A stretch of DNA of 64,000 nucleotides from JAPPHY01 sp965247535 (GTDB lineage: Bacteria > Chloroflexota > Dehalococcoidia > Lucifugimonadales > UBA2985). Of this stretch, positions 12,699 through 20,477 are shown piece after piece (the stretch's first letter is position 1; each line of letters starts with the position of its first letter). Made by a program: the position numbers and the translations under genes. The notes beneath the pieces were generated by a model that saw only the letters and a program-made list of their open reading frames with translations, was not told where the DNA came from and made no database searches. The stretch covers positions 186,001 to 250,000 of the forward strand of contig OZ252018.1 of NCBI GenBank assembly GCA_965247535.1. The letters run 5' to 3'.

Positions 12699-13961
12699 GT
12701 GATAGATACTGCAACTGTAGTAGTCCGTGGAGGCAATGGTGGCACGGGATCCATCAGCTTCCGTAGAGAAAAGTATGTTCCTATGGGTGGACCGGATGGT
12801 GGTGATGGGGGGAATGGGGGAAGTGTGGTTGTTGAGGCACGATCCGGCCAGCACCTGTTGAGGAACTTTCGTTCAAAGCAGCTCTTCGTGGCTATGGATG
12901 GACAGAGTGGGCAGAGTAACAACAAGGCTGGTCGGACTGGCGACGATCTGGTGGTTGGCGTGCCCGTAGGCACATTGGTGAAGTGTTGCGGAGATGATGG
13001 TGGGGAACAGCTACTAGCCGACCTCACTGAGCTGGGAGCTTTCGTTCGAGTTGTGCCGGGAGGGAAAGGCGGTAAGGGGAACGCGCGATTTGCACATTCC
13101 CAGAACCGTGCACCAGTGCTGGCAGAGGCGGGACAAGTTACCTCCGAGACCATAGTGCAACTGGAACTGCAGTTGCTGGCGGACGTGGCGATCATAGGCG
13201 TGCCGAGCGTTGGTAAGTCCTCGCTGCTGCGTGCCAGCACACGCGCTCACCCAGAGGTCGCCGCGTACCCCTTCACCACGCTTGAGCCGGTACTCGGCGT
13301 GGTGGCAGGACGATTTCGCGACTTCGTGCTGGTGGAAATCCCCGGTCTGCTGGAGGGCGCACACCGAGGCGTGGGCCTTGGTACTGAGTTCCTGCGGCAC
13401 GCGGGGAGGGTGAGCACAGTTGTGCATCTTCTGGACGGGACTGCCGGCGACCCCGTCGCAGACTACCTCCGCATCCGCGAGGAGATGCGTCTCTACGACG
13501 AGGCTATGGTCGCGAAGCCGGAGATTGTGGCAGTGAACAAGATGGACACGCCGGAGGCGGAGGCCCGCCGCGAGGAGATTGAGGCCGCACTACGGGACCG
13601 TGGCCTGAGGCCGAGCTTCATCTCGGCTGCCGGCGAGGTGGGCATACCGGAGCTTCTGTTGCGGGTGGAGCAGATGCTGAGCGAGCAGACCGCGCCCGCG
13701 CCACCACAGCTGCCCCTGCCCGTGCTGACGCCGCGGTCTTTCCGCGAGCGGGTGACCGTGACGCGAGACGGAGACGTGTTCGTGCTGCGCGCCGAACGCG
13801 CGGAGCGCATCGTACGCCGCGTCAACGTCAACGACTGGATGGTCCAGGTCCAGTTGTGGAGTGAGCTGAGGCGGATGGGTGCGGTTCGGGCCCTGGAGCG
13901 CGCCGGAGCGCGTTCAGGAGCCACGGTGCGGATCGCCAACTGGGAGCTGGAGTGGAAGTAG
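12699..13961 (+). CDS. obg: GTPase Obg
   Basis: 420 residues. This ribosome-associated GTPase acts in late 50S assembly and the stress response. It has the Gly-rich Obg fold (RGGNGGTGSISFRREKYVP, DGGDGGNGGSVV), the GTPase domain with G1 GVPSVGKSS at 167-175 and G4 NKMD, and a C-terminal OCT domain ending in RIANWELEW. In the G3 motif the usual Asp is Glu (VEIPGLLEGA). The start is GTG 12699. The first 150 or so codons are less GC-rich than the rest. nadD follows with one base between stop and start. Confidence 0.95.
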   Translation: MIDTATVVVRGGNGGTGSISFRREKYVPMGGPDGGDGGNGGSVVVEARSGQHLLRNFRSKQLFVAMDGQSGQSNNKAGRTGDDLVVGVPVGTLVKCCGDDGGEQLLADLTELGAFVRVVPGGKGGKGNARFAHSQNRAPVLAEAGQVTSETIVQLELQLLADVAIIGVPSVGKSSLLRASTRAHPEVAAYPFTTLEPVLGVVAGRFRDFVLVEIPGLLEGAHRGVGLGTEFLRHAGRVSTVVHLLDGTAGDPVADYLRIREEMRLYDEAMVAKPEIVAVNKMDTPEAEARREEIEAALRDRGLRPSFISAAGEVGIPELLLRVEQMLSEQTAPAPPQLPLPVLTPRSFRERVTVTRDGDVFVLRAERAERIVRRVNVNDWMVQVQLWSELRRMGAVRALERAGARSGATVRIANWELEWK

Positions 13962-13962
13962 C

Positions 13963-14568
13963 GTGAAGCTGGGCGTGTTCGGGGGCACCTTCGATCCCAT
14001 CCACGTGGGACATCTCATCATTGCGCAGGAGGCCGCGGTCGAGGCCTGTCTCGACCGGGTGCTCTTCGTGCCGGCAGGGCAACCGTGGCTAAAGGCAGGT
14101 ACGTCCGTGTCAGCGGGCAGGCACAGGCTGGAGATGACGCGGCGGGCCGTGGCGCTCAACGACCGATTCGACGTCTCCACCGTGGAGGTCGATCGGCCGG
14201 GGCCGACCTACACGGCCGATACGCTGGAGGAGCTTCGAGGCGGCATGGACGCTGCCGACAGCCTCCACTTCATCCTGGGCATGGACTCGCTTGAAAACCT
14301 GCACAGGTGGAGCAGACCGGAGCGCCTCTTCGAGCTCTGCACGATCGTGGCAGTGTCGAGGCCGGGTCATCGGGACTTCGACCTGCAGGCCCTGGAGAAC
14401 ATCCGCGCCGGAGCGTCGGCGGGGGTTGCGACTGTAGCTGGCCCGGGCATTGGCATCAGCGCGGCTGAGGTGCGCCGACGTGTCGCCCGCGGGCTGCCGA
14501 TCACCCACTGGGTGCCCCGCAATGTGGAGGAGTACATTTACGAGAACGGACTGTATCGGGAGGTCTAG
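13963..14568 (+). CDS. nadD: Nicotinate-nucleotide adenylyltransferase
   Basis: 201 residues. Joins nicotinate mononucleotide and ATP to give deamido-NAD. The nucleotidyltransferase motif is GGTFDPIHVGHLIIAQ near the N-terminus, and the C-terminal ISAAEVRRRV corresponds to the ISSTxIR phosphate-binding motif. GTG 13963 begins just after the obg stop; the longer in-frame extension would overlap obg deeply. It works with nadA and nadC near 50.5-52.9 kb in NAD synthesis. Co-transcribed with obg and pyrE. Confidence 0.93.
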   Translation: MKLGVFGGTFDPIHVGHLIIAQEAAVEACLDRVLFVPAGQPWLKAGTSVSAGRHRLEMTRRAVALNDRFDVSTVEVDRPGPTYTADTLEELRGGMDAADSLHFILGMDSLENLHRWSRPERLFELCTIVAVSRPGHRDFDLQALENIRAGASAGVATVAGPGIGISAAEVRRRVARGLPITHWVPRNVEEYIYENGLYREV

Positions 14569-14569
14569 C

Positions 14570-15136
14570 GTGAGCAATGAACCGGCTCGCAGGATCCTGG
14601 AGATCTCGGAGGAGGTGGGCGCTCTCAAGTACGGTGAGTTCACCCTGTCCTCAGGGGCGACGAGTACCTACTACTTCGACGGGCGGCTCGTGAGCCTCCA
14701 TCCGGAAGGGGCCTACTGGCTGGGGCGGGCCTTTCTCGGTGCAGTCGCAGGGGACGTGACCGCCGTGGGCGGGCCTGCAACGGCCGCCATCCCCATCGCC
14801 ACCGCCGTGGCCCTGACCAGCTGTGTGGAGGGTACGCCCGTGCGGGCCTTCTTCGTAAGGTCGGAGGCAAAGGCACACGGTACGGAGCAGCAGGTGGAGG
14901 GCGGCCTCCAGCCCGGCAGTCGCGTGATGATAGTCGACGACGTCTGCACGTCCGGAGGCTCGCTCATAACGGCCATAGAGGCGGTGGAGGCCGCCGGATG
15001 CAGCGTGGTGAGGGTGATGGTGGTGCTGGACCGCCAACAGGGCGGCGGCGAGGCACTGCGACGGCGGGGATACGACTTCCGTGCCCTGCTTGAGCCGGCG
15101 CCGGACGGACGCATCCGCGTTGCGGAGCAGCCCTAG
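14570..15136 (+). CDS. pyrE: Orotate phosphoribosyltransferase
   Basis: 188 residues. Converts orotate and PRPP to OMP. FTLSSGATSTYYFDGRLV is the N-terminal signature, and VMIVDDVCTSGGSLITAIEA is the PRPP-binding loop. GTG 14570 lies 2 bp after nadD with GGGAGG upstream. It forms an operon with obg and nadD and converges with npdG, overlapping it by 4 bp. pyrD lies close by on the same strand beyond npdG. Confidence 0.94.
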   Translation: MSNEPARRILEISEEVGALKYGEFTLSSGATSTYYFDGRLVSLHPEGAYWLGRAFLGAVAGDVTAVGGPATAAIPIATAVALTSCVEGTPVRAFFVRSEAKAHGTEQQVEGGLQPGSRVMIVDDVCTSGGSLITAIEAVEAAGCSVVRVMVVLDRQQGGGEALRRRGYDFRALLEPAPDGRIRVAEQP

Positions 15137-15777
15137 ATCCCCAGTATCCGCACGGCAGTCCGCGCCCTGTACGTCCGGTTGACGTTGAGCAGCAGAGGCG
15201 TGATGCCCTCTACGTAGCGCGAGCCCGCCAGGCCGCCGCCGTCCACGGCTCGCAGCGCTGGGATCCGCTCCGCCAGCGACATCACGAGCGCCCTGGCCGC
15301 GTCGTCGTCCGCACACACGACCACGTCGCCCTCCACGGCATGGGAGGCGTCCAGCAGGTCCCGCGCGCTGATGGTCTGGAAGGCTGCAACCACACTGCTC
15401 TCGGGGAGCAGGGCCTGCGCCTGCAGCGAGGCCGATCCCTCCTCCACGTGCACCAAATCGAAGCGGCCGCCGGTGCGAGTGAGCGCGACCGCCGCGTCCA
15501 CCACCGTCTTGCCGCGCAACCGATCCCGCACCGACTCCAGGACGGCGCGCTGGGCTTCGAATGGAACGGCGATGACGACCATGTCGGCTCGCTCAGCCGC
15601 TTCCTCGTTCAGTCCTCCCCGCACCTCTGCGGTGACGCCCTGATCGCGCAGGCTCTCGGCCGCGGCGACGGCGCGGGCTGCGTCGCGCGAACCGATGAAC
15701 ACCGCCTCATCGGCCAGCCCGAGGCGCAGGGCCAGCCCCATTCCCTCAGGCCCCGTGCCTCCCAGGATTCCCAGCAA
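15133..15777 (-). CDS. npdG: NADPH-dependent F420 reductase (NpdG-like)
   Basis: 214 residues. The N-terminal Rossmann motif GILGGTGPEGMGLALRL and the blocks VFIGSRDAARA, VVIAVPFEAQRAVLESV, VVAAFQTISARDLLD and GSRYVEGITPLLLNVNRTYR identify the F420-dependent NADP oxidoreductase family, which moves hydride between NADPH and coenzyme F420. This implies that the host makes or takes up F420. TTG 15777 is preferred because GGGAGG lies 6 nt upstream; a longer frame starting at TTG 15840 is possible. Confidence 0.87.
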   Translation of the reverse strand: MLGILGGTGPEGMGLALRLGLADEAVFIGSRDAARAVAAAESLRDQGVTAEVRGGLNEEAAERADMVVIAVPFEAQRAVLESVRDRLRGKTVVDAAVALTRTGGRFDLVHVEEGSASLQAQALLPESSVVAAFQTISARDLLDASHAVEGDVVVCADDDAARALVMSLAERIPALRAVDGGGLAGSRYVEGITPLLLNVNRTYRARTAVRILGI

Positions 15778-15868
15778 TGGCAGCCTCCCGTCGTGTGCAG
15801 GGTTCGCAGGCACTATACCACCGGCGCGCCGGCTGGACAAACCGACCGGCGTCGGAGAGCGCCGGGAG

Positions 15869-15897
15869 TTGCGAGCGTGGGCTGCCCGTGCTATAAC
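15869..15897 (+). promoter_or_regulatory. pyrD promoter
   Basis: TTGCGA (15869-15874), 17 bp, TATAAC (15892-15897). Transcription would begin about 15904, just before the GGGAGGG ribosome site. Confidence 0.55.
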
Positions 15898-15923
15898 TGG
15901 ACTGGAACATGGGAGGGACAGGA

Positions 15924-16970
15924 TTGAGCATCTATACTCGTCTGGTACGGCCCCTCCTGTTCAGGCTTCCTCCTGAAAGAGCGCAGCGCCTCGCCGAATC
16001 TCTCCTTGTCGCAAGTCCCGTCTGGCGCGCTCTGTCCAGCTTGAATGACCCGCGGCTCCGTTGCGAGATGGCGGGAATCCGCCTGCCGAACCCCATCGGA
16101 CTGGCCGCCGGCTACGACAAGGACTGCCTCATGCTGGACCGACTGGCCGGCCTGGGATTCGGCTACATGGTGGGCGGGACGGTCACCGCGGAGCCGCGCC
16201 CGGGCAACCCCAGACCCCGGATCGTTCGCAATCCGGACGATGGCTCGCTGGTGAACTCGCTCGGTTTCCCCAGCCGTGGTGTGGAGGAGGTGGCCCGAAG
16301 GCTCAGCCGGCGTCTACCCGGTTTGCCCCTGCTCGTCAGCATCTCCGGCCTGAGCGTCGATGAGTTCGCTCTGTGCTACCGCAAGCTGGGTCCGCTCTGC
16401 GACGGCGTCGAGCTGAACGTCAGTTCCCCCAACACGCAGGGGATTCGCGTATTCCAGGAACCCGACAGGCTTGACGAGCTGCTTTCCGCGCTCCGGCCGC
16501 AGAAGGCGGGGCCGTTGTTCCTGAAGCTGCCGCCGTACTTCGACGACGACCAGAGGGACGGCGTACTGAAGCTGGTGGACGTGTGCCTGGAGCACGGCGT
16601 GGAGGGCGTGACCGTGTCCAACACGCACCCCGTGCCGGACGAGCGGCTGGCCGTGGGTAGGGGCGGGCTGAGCGGCAGGCCCCTGCTCTCCCACACGCTG
16701 CGGATGGTGGCCGACATCAGGAACCACGCGGGAAGCGGCTTTGCGATAAACGGATGTGGGGGCGTCTCCTCCGGCGAGGATGCGCTGAGCGCGCTCCGGG
16801 CCGGCGCCGACTCCCTGCAGCTGTTCACTGGCTTCGTCTACGAAGGGCCCTGGCTGGTGAAGCGCATCAAACGCTACCTGCTGGATAGCATGGAGCGCGA
16901 AGGGGTCTCCTCGCTCGCGGAACTTGCCCGCGCTGCCAGTGGCGTGCCGCCGCACCGTGCGAGCGCATGA
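15924..16970 (+). CDS. pyrD: Dihydroorotate dehydrogenase, class 2 (quinone)
   Basis: 348 residues. Oxidises dihydroorotate to orotate and passes electrons to quinone at the membrane. The N-terminal helical extension SIYTRLVRPLLFRLPPERAQ is specific to the membrane-bound class 2. The FMN/substrate barrel follows: PNPIGLAAGYDKDC, VELNVSSPNTQGIR, VSNTHPVPDE, GCGGVSSGEDALSALRAGAD. The catalytic Ser lies in NVSSPNT-like positions. TTG 15924 has GGGAGGG 6 nt upstream and gives the family N-terminus; ATG 15909 is possible but lacks a site. Confidence 0.93.
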   Translation: MSIYTRLVRPLLFRLPPERAQRLAESLLVASPVWRALSSLNDPRLRCEMAGIRLPNPIGLAAGYDKDCLMLDRLAGLGFGYMVGGTVTAEPRPGNPRPRIVRNPDDGSLVNSLGFPSRGVEEVARRLSRRLPGLPLLVSISGLSVDEFALCYRKLGPLCDGVELNVSSPNTQGIRVFQEPDRLDELLSALRPQKAGPLFLKLPPYFDDDQRDGVLKLVDVCLEHGVEGVTVSNTHPVPDERLAVGRGGLSGRPLLSHTLRMVADIRNHAGSGFAINGCGGVSSGEDALSALRAGADSLQLFTGFVYEGPWLVKRIKRYLLDSMEREGVSSLAELARAASGVPPHRASA

Positions 16971-16995
16971 GCCGAAGGCGTCGTTGGACGATGGC

Positions 16996-17685
16996 ATGAC
17001 ATGTCCCCAGTGCGAGCACGCCAACGCGCCGGGGTCAACCGCCTGCTCTGCCTGCGGAGCAGTCCTCGAGACCGATCAAGTGCCCGCGGCGGCTGAAGCC
17101 CCCGAAACGCGGCTTTCGGACTGGCTCGGGCGGCGCCACCGCCTCGTCTTCAGCCTTGTGGCCCTGGCCCCGATTGCGGCTATCACCGCTTACGCGTTGC
17201 TCTTCGCGGGTGACATCCGGGACCTGCAGAATGTTGGGTATGTCGGCGTGCTGGCGGCCAACCTGCTGGCCAGCGGCACCTTCGTGCTGCCTCTGCCCGG
17301 GCTTGCCGTCGCATTCGGTGCGGCGGCCGTGCTGAATCCCGTGCTGGTTGCCCTGGCAGGCGCTACCGGCTCCACGGTGGGCGAGATGGCCGGCTACGCG
17401 GTCGGAGCATCGGCGCACTCGACGTTTGGGGACAGAATGGAGCGCAGCCGCTGGTATCGCCGCGTGGAGGGCTGGGTGCGAGGGTACGGGGCACTGACGA
17501 TCGTGGTGCTGGCTGCCACGCCCACGCCTCTCTTCGACGTGGCCGGCTTCGCGGCCGGCTCCCTGGCGTACCCGGCGCCTCGCTTCGCCGCGGCGTGCTG
17601 GCTTGGCAAGACCGTGAAGTTCCTGCTGGTGTCGCTGGCCGGGGCGTGGTCGATCCCAACTGTGGCCGCCATTTTCGGGCTGTAG
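16996..17685 (+). CDS. Zinc-ribbon plus VTT/DedA-type membrane protein
   Basis: 229 residues. The N-terminus is a zinc ribbon with two CxxC knuckles (MTCPQCEH, ACSACGAV). After a linker come about five hydrophobic segments with the VTT/SNARE-associated features GTFVLPLPGLAVAFGAAAVL, ATGSTVGEMAGYAVG and ATPTPLFDVAGFAAGSLAY. VTT/DedA proteins act in membrane lipid scrambling or homeostasis. The fused zinc ribbon is not usual for the family. ATG 16996 was chosen because CxxC follows at once and earlier starts overlap pyrD. Confidence 0.8.
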   Translation: MTCPQCEHANAPGSTACSACGAVLETDQVPAAAEAPETRLSDWLGRRHRLVFSLVALAPIAAITAYALLFAGDIRDLQNVGYVGVLAANLLASGTFVLPLPGLAVAFGAAAVLNPVLVALAGATGSTVGEMAGYAVGASAHSTFGDRMERSRWYRRVEGWVRGYGALTIVVLAATPTPLFDVAGFAAGSLAYPAPRFAAACWLGKTVKFLLVSLAGAWSIPTVAAIFGL

Positions 17686-17707
17686 CCGGTTCGACCGAGC
17701 GGATAGG

Positions 17708-17716
17708 TGGTATAAT
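17708..17716 (+). promoter_or_regulatory. Extended -10 box for the Usp gene
   Basis: TGG-TATAAT is a consensus extended -10 element, so a poor -35 region is acceptable. It lies 60 bp before the Usp start codon. Confidence 0.5.
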
Positions 17717-17776
17717 GACGCAGGACGCCCGCCACAGGGCGTCGCGAAAGCAAACGCGGAAGGAGGTACTCGTACC

Positions 17777-18214
17777 ATGTACTCACGGATTCTGGTGCCC
17801 CTGGATAGCAGCGAGCTGGCGGAGAAGGTTCTCCCCCACGCGACACAGATCGCCAAGGGCATGAACGTCCCCTTGGCTCTGGTGCGCGTCATCGACCAGG
17901 TTGACCCCGAGCTCACCGATCCGCGGCACGGCCTGTACCTGGACCAGGTATCTCTAAGCCTGCGAACGAGCGCCCAGGAGTACCTGAACAAGGTTGCCAG
18001 TCCCCTGCGCGACGAGGGCATCGAGGTGACCTGCGAGGTCAAGGAGGGCGACGTGGCCTCTCGCATAATCGACGAGGCTGAGTCAGAGCCGGACACCCTC
18101 ATAGCCATGACCACTCACGGCTACTCCGGCGTTGCCCGCTGGGTGATGGGCAGCGTGACCGACAAGATCCTGCGGGGCTCCACCAACCCGGTTCTCGTAG
18201 TTCGCGCCAACTAG
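17777..18214 (+). CDS. Universal stress protein UspA family
   Basis: 145 residues of a single Usp domain: MYSRILVPLDSSELAEKVLP at the start and MTTHGYSGVARWVMGSVTDK at the ATP-binding loop, where the GxxGx9G(S/T) pattern has Thr in place of the first Gly. PVLVVR ends the fold. These are small cytoplasmic ATP-binding dimers involved in stress resistance. A strong GGAAGGAGG site precedes the ATG. It stands alone, with its own extended -10 promoter. Confidence 0.92.
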   Translation: MYSRILVPLDSSELAEKVLPHATQIAKGMNVPLALVRVIDQVDPELTDPRHGLYLDQVSLSLRTSAQEYLNKVASPLRDEGIEVTCEVKEGDVASRIIDEAESEPDTLIAMTTHGYSGVARWVMGSVTDKILRGSTNPVLVVRAN

Positions 18215-18260
18215 CGGTCGGGCCGGGCCCGGTGCGGCCGCCGGCCGCGAGGACCAGTTC

Positions 18261-19001
18261 ATGCCTCCCAGAGTAGACGTAGTCATACCGGTCCTGAACG
18301 AGGAGCGGGCCCTGCCCGTCTGCGTGGACACACTCCTGCAGTTCTTGGGGGACTCCTCGCCCTACCCGTTCCGCATCGTTATCGCTGACAACGGCTCCAC
18401 GGACCGCACGCCCGAGATCGCGGAATCGCTCTCCCAGGGGCACTGGCCGCGCGTGGCCTGGAGCCGGCTGGAGATACGTGGAAGGGGCAGGGCGCTGCGG
18501 AAGGCGTGGCTGGAGAGCGACGCCGACATTCTCACCTACATGGACGTGGACCTCTCGACGGACCTGGCGGCCTTCCCGCCCATGGTCCGGGCCATAGGCG
18601 AGGAGGGGTTCGACCTGGCCGTGGGCTCCCGCCTGATGAAGGGCGCCAGCGTGAGCAAGCGCACGCTCAAGCGGGAGATTACATCACGCTCCTACAATAC
18701 GATCGTCAAGGCTGTATTCTTCACGCGGTTCTCGGACGCGCAGTGCGGGTTCAAGGCGATCAGCAGTCGTGCGGCACAGGCGCTGATACCCAAGGTACTG
18801 GACCAGGGCTGGTTCTTCGACTCGGAGCTGCTCATCCTTGCGGAGAAGGGTGGCTACAGGATAAAGGACATTCCCGTGCGCTGGGTCGATGACCCGGACA
18901 CCCGCGTCCGCGTCGTCAAGACGGCCGTTGACGACCTGAAGGGGCTATACCGTCTCAGGTTCGGAGGCGTGTCCCGCGCGTTGAAGTCGGACGGAGGATA
19001 G
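18261..19001 (+). CDS. Family 2 glycosyltransferase (DPG synthase-like)
   Basis: 246 residues with the GT-A fold: VDVVIPVLNEERALPVCVDT, IADNGSTDRTPEIA, GRGRALRKAW, YMDVDLSTDL with the metal-binding DxD-type DVD, and VFFTRFSDAQCGFKAISSRA plus WFFDSELLILAEKGGYRI. The pattern matches dolichyl/polyprenyl-phosphate beta-glucosyltransferase-like enzymes, which load a sugar onto a lipid carrier at the membrane for cell-envelope glycosylation. No C-terminal membrane anchor is present. The acceptor and sugar are not known. Confidence 0.88.
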   Translation: MPPRVDVVIPVLNEERALPVCVDTLLQFLGDSSPYPFRIVIADNGSTDRTPEIAESLSQGHWPRVAWSRLEIRGRGRALRKAWLESDADILTYMDVDLSTDLAAFPPMVRAIGEEGFDLAVGSRLMKGASVSKRTLKREITSRSYNTIVKAVFFTRFSDAQCGFKAISSRAAQALIPKVLDQGWFFDSELLILAEKGGYRIKDIPVRWVDDPDTRVRVVKTAVDDLKGLYRLRFGGVSRALKSDGG

Positions 19002-19039
19002 GGCGACAGGCGCCGCCGTCCGCCCTATGCCAGCGCCCG

Positions 19040-19912
19040 ATGCTGCTATACGCCGTGGTGGCAACCGGCGTGGCCGCAGTGTCCTGTGCTGCGGTGCTGA
19101 TCCGGCTTGCTGATGCGCCCGCGCTGGCAATCGCTGCCTACCGGCTCAGCGTGGCCGGAGTGGTTGTGGCGCCGCTGGCCGTCTCGCGTGACTGGAGCGG
19201 CCTCCGCTCTCTGACCTTCTCGCAGGCGTTGTGGTGCGTGGCCTCCGCGCTTGCGCTTGCCGTGCACTTCACCGCCTGGATCGCTTCCCTGGAGCACACC
19301 TCCGTTGCCAGCTCCGTGGTGCTGGTGACCACAAGCCCGCTGCTGATCGCCGCGGTCTCCTACGTAGCATGCCGGGAGCGGCTGACGGCGCCCGTGGCGG
19401 GCGGCATCGCGCTTGGCTTGGCGGGCAGCCTGACGCTCGCGCTGGGCGACCGGGCCGCCGGCGACCGGGAGCTCTTCGGCGACCTGCTGGCGCTTATCGG
19501 AGCCGTGGGCGCCGCGGCCTACTTCCTCATCGGCAGGAGGGTCAGGCGGCAGATGTCCAACGTGAGCTACATCGGAATCGTCTACCCCGCCTGCGCCATC
19601 ACGCTGCTGGCCGCCGCCGCGGCGACCGGTACGCCGATGACCGGATACGACTCGTTCACGGTTGCGATGATCGTGATGATAGGGCTGGTGCCGCAGCTGC
19701 TGGGCCACTCGTCGCTCAACTGGGCGCTTGGTCACCTGAGCGCGACGATGGTGGCCGTGGCCGTCATGGCGGAGCCGGTGGGCGCGACGCTGCTGGCGTG
19801 GCTGGTGCTCGGAGAGGCGCCGCCGGCCGCAAGCGTCGCGGGCGGCGGGCTGGTGCTGACGGGCGTGTACCTGGCGTTTCGGAGGCCGGCCGTGTCGTGG
19901 GGCGGCCGGTGA
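19040..19912 (+). CDS. EamA/DMT family transporter
   Basis: 290 residues with about ten transmembrane helices in two EamA repeats. ATGVAAVSCAAVLIRLADAP and IAAYRLSVAG start the first repeat and AYFLIGRRVRRQMSNVSYIG the second. The last repeat ends with MAEPVGATLLAWLVLGEAPP, a hallmark of drug/metabolite exporters. The substrate is unknown. It follows the glycosyltransferase by 38 bp on the same strand and may share its transcript. Confidence 0.9.
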   Translation: MLLYAVVATGVAAVSCAAVLIRLADAPALAIAAYRLSVAGVVVAPLAVSRDWSGLRSLTFSQALWCVASALALAVHFTAWIASLEHTSVASSVVLVTTSPLLIAAVSYVACRERLTAPVAGGIALGLAGSLTLALGDRAAGDRELFGDLLALIGAVGAAAYFLIGRRVRRQMSNVSYIGIVYPACAITLLAAAAATGTPMTGYDSFTVAMIVMIGLVPQLLGHSSLNWALGHLSATMVAVAVMAEPVGATLLAWLVLGEAPPAASVAGGGLVLTGVYLAFRRPAVSWGGR

Positions 19913-19983
19913 CGGGGGGAGACGTCGGCAGCCTCTGCCTCCCAGTTCGCTTCGAGATTCCGGAATCGCATCAGTCCCGCGCT

Positions 19984-20012
19984 TTGCCCCTGCGCCCCTG
20001 AGCCGCTACAAT
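19984..20012 (+). promoter_or_regulatory. Promoter of the M67 peptidase gene
   Basis: TTGCCC (19984-19989), 17 bp, TACAAT (20007-20012). The start codon is only 11 bp from the -10 box, so the transcript would be almost leaderless. Confidence 0.55.
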
Positions 20013-20023
20013 GTAGCGCAGCT

Positions 20024-20431
20024 ATGCTCTATCTTGACCAGAAGTACGCCCGGGAGATGGTGGCACACGCCCTGGAAGACGACCCCAACGAGTGCTGCGG
20101 CATACTCGCCGGAAGCGGAGGCGAGATCCACAGCCTGTACCGCATGATCAATGTCGAGGCGAGCCCCTACCGCTATCGAATGGACCCCAAGGAGCTACTC
20201 AACGTCTACCGGGAGATCGACGATCGCCGCTGGGAGATAATCGCAATCTACCACTCGCACACCCACTCTGAGGCGTACCCATCGTCGACCGACGTGCGGC
20301 TCGCCACGTGGCCGGAATCGTTCTACATCCTCATCTCGCTCCTCCAGCGAGACAACCCTCCCATCCGGGCATTCCGCATCGAGGGGGGCGACGTCACGGA
20401 GGAGGAGGTGTGCGTGGGTGAGCAGGAATGA
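20024..20431 (+). CDS. M67 family JAMM metallopeptidase
   Basis: 135 residues. The JAMM zinc site is complete: H77-S-H79-x7-S87-x2-D90 in IYHSHTHSEAYPSSTDV, with a Glu near residue 23 (NECCGIL). Bacterial M67 enzymes remove residues from the tail of ubiquitin-like sulfur carriers (Mec/QbsD type) or act on related conjugates. The expected partners, a ThiS/MoaD-like carrier and an E1-like enzyme, are not in this window. lysA follows 46 bp downstream. Confidence 0.9.
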   Translation: MLYLDQKYAREMVAHALEDDPNECCGILAGSGGEIHSLYRMINVEASPYRYRMDPKELLNVYREIDDRRWEIIAIYHSHTHSEAYPSSTDVRLATWPESFYILISLLQRDNPPIRAFRIEGGDVTEEEVCVGEQE

Positions 20432-20477
20432 CCACTGACCCTGGTCTGTGCTCGATCTCATCGGGGAGGAACGCGCC

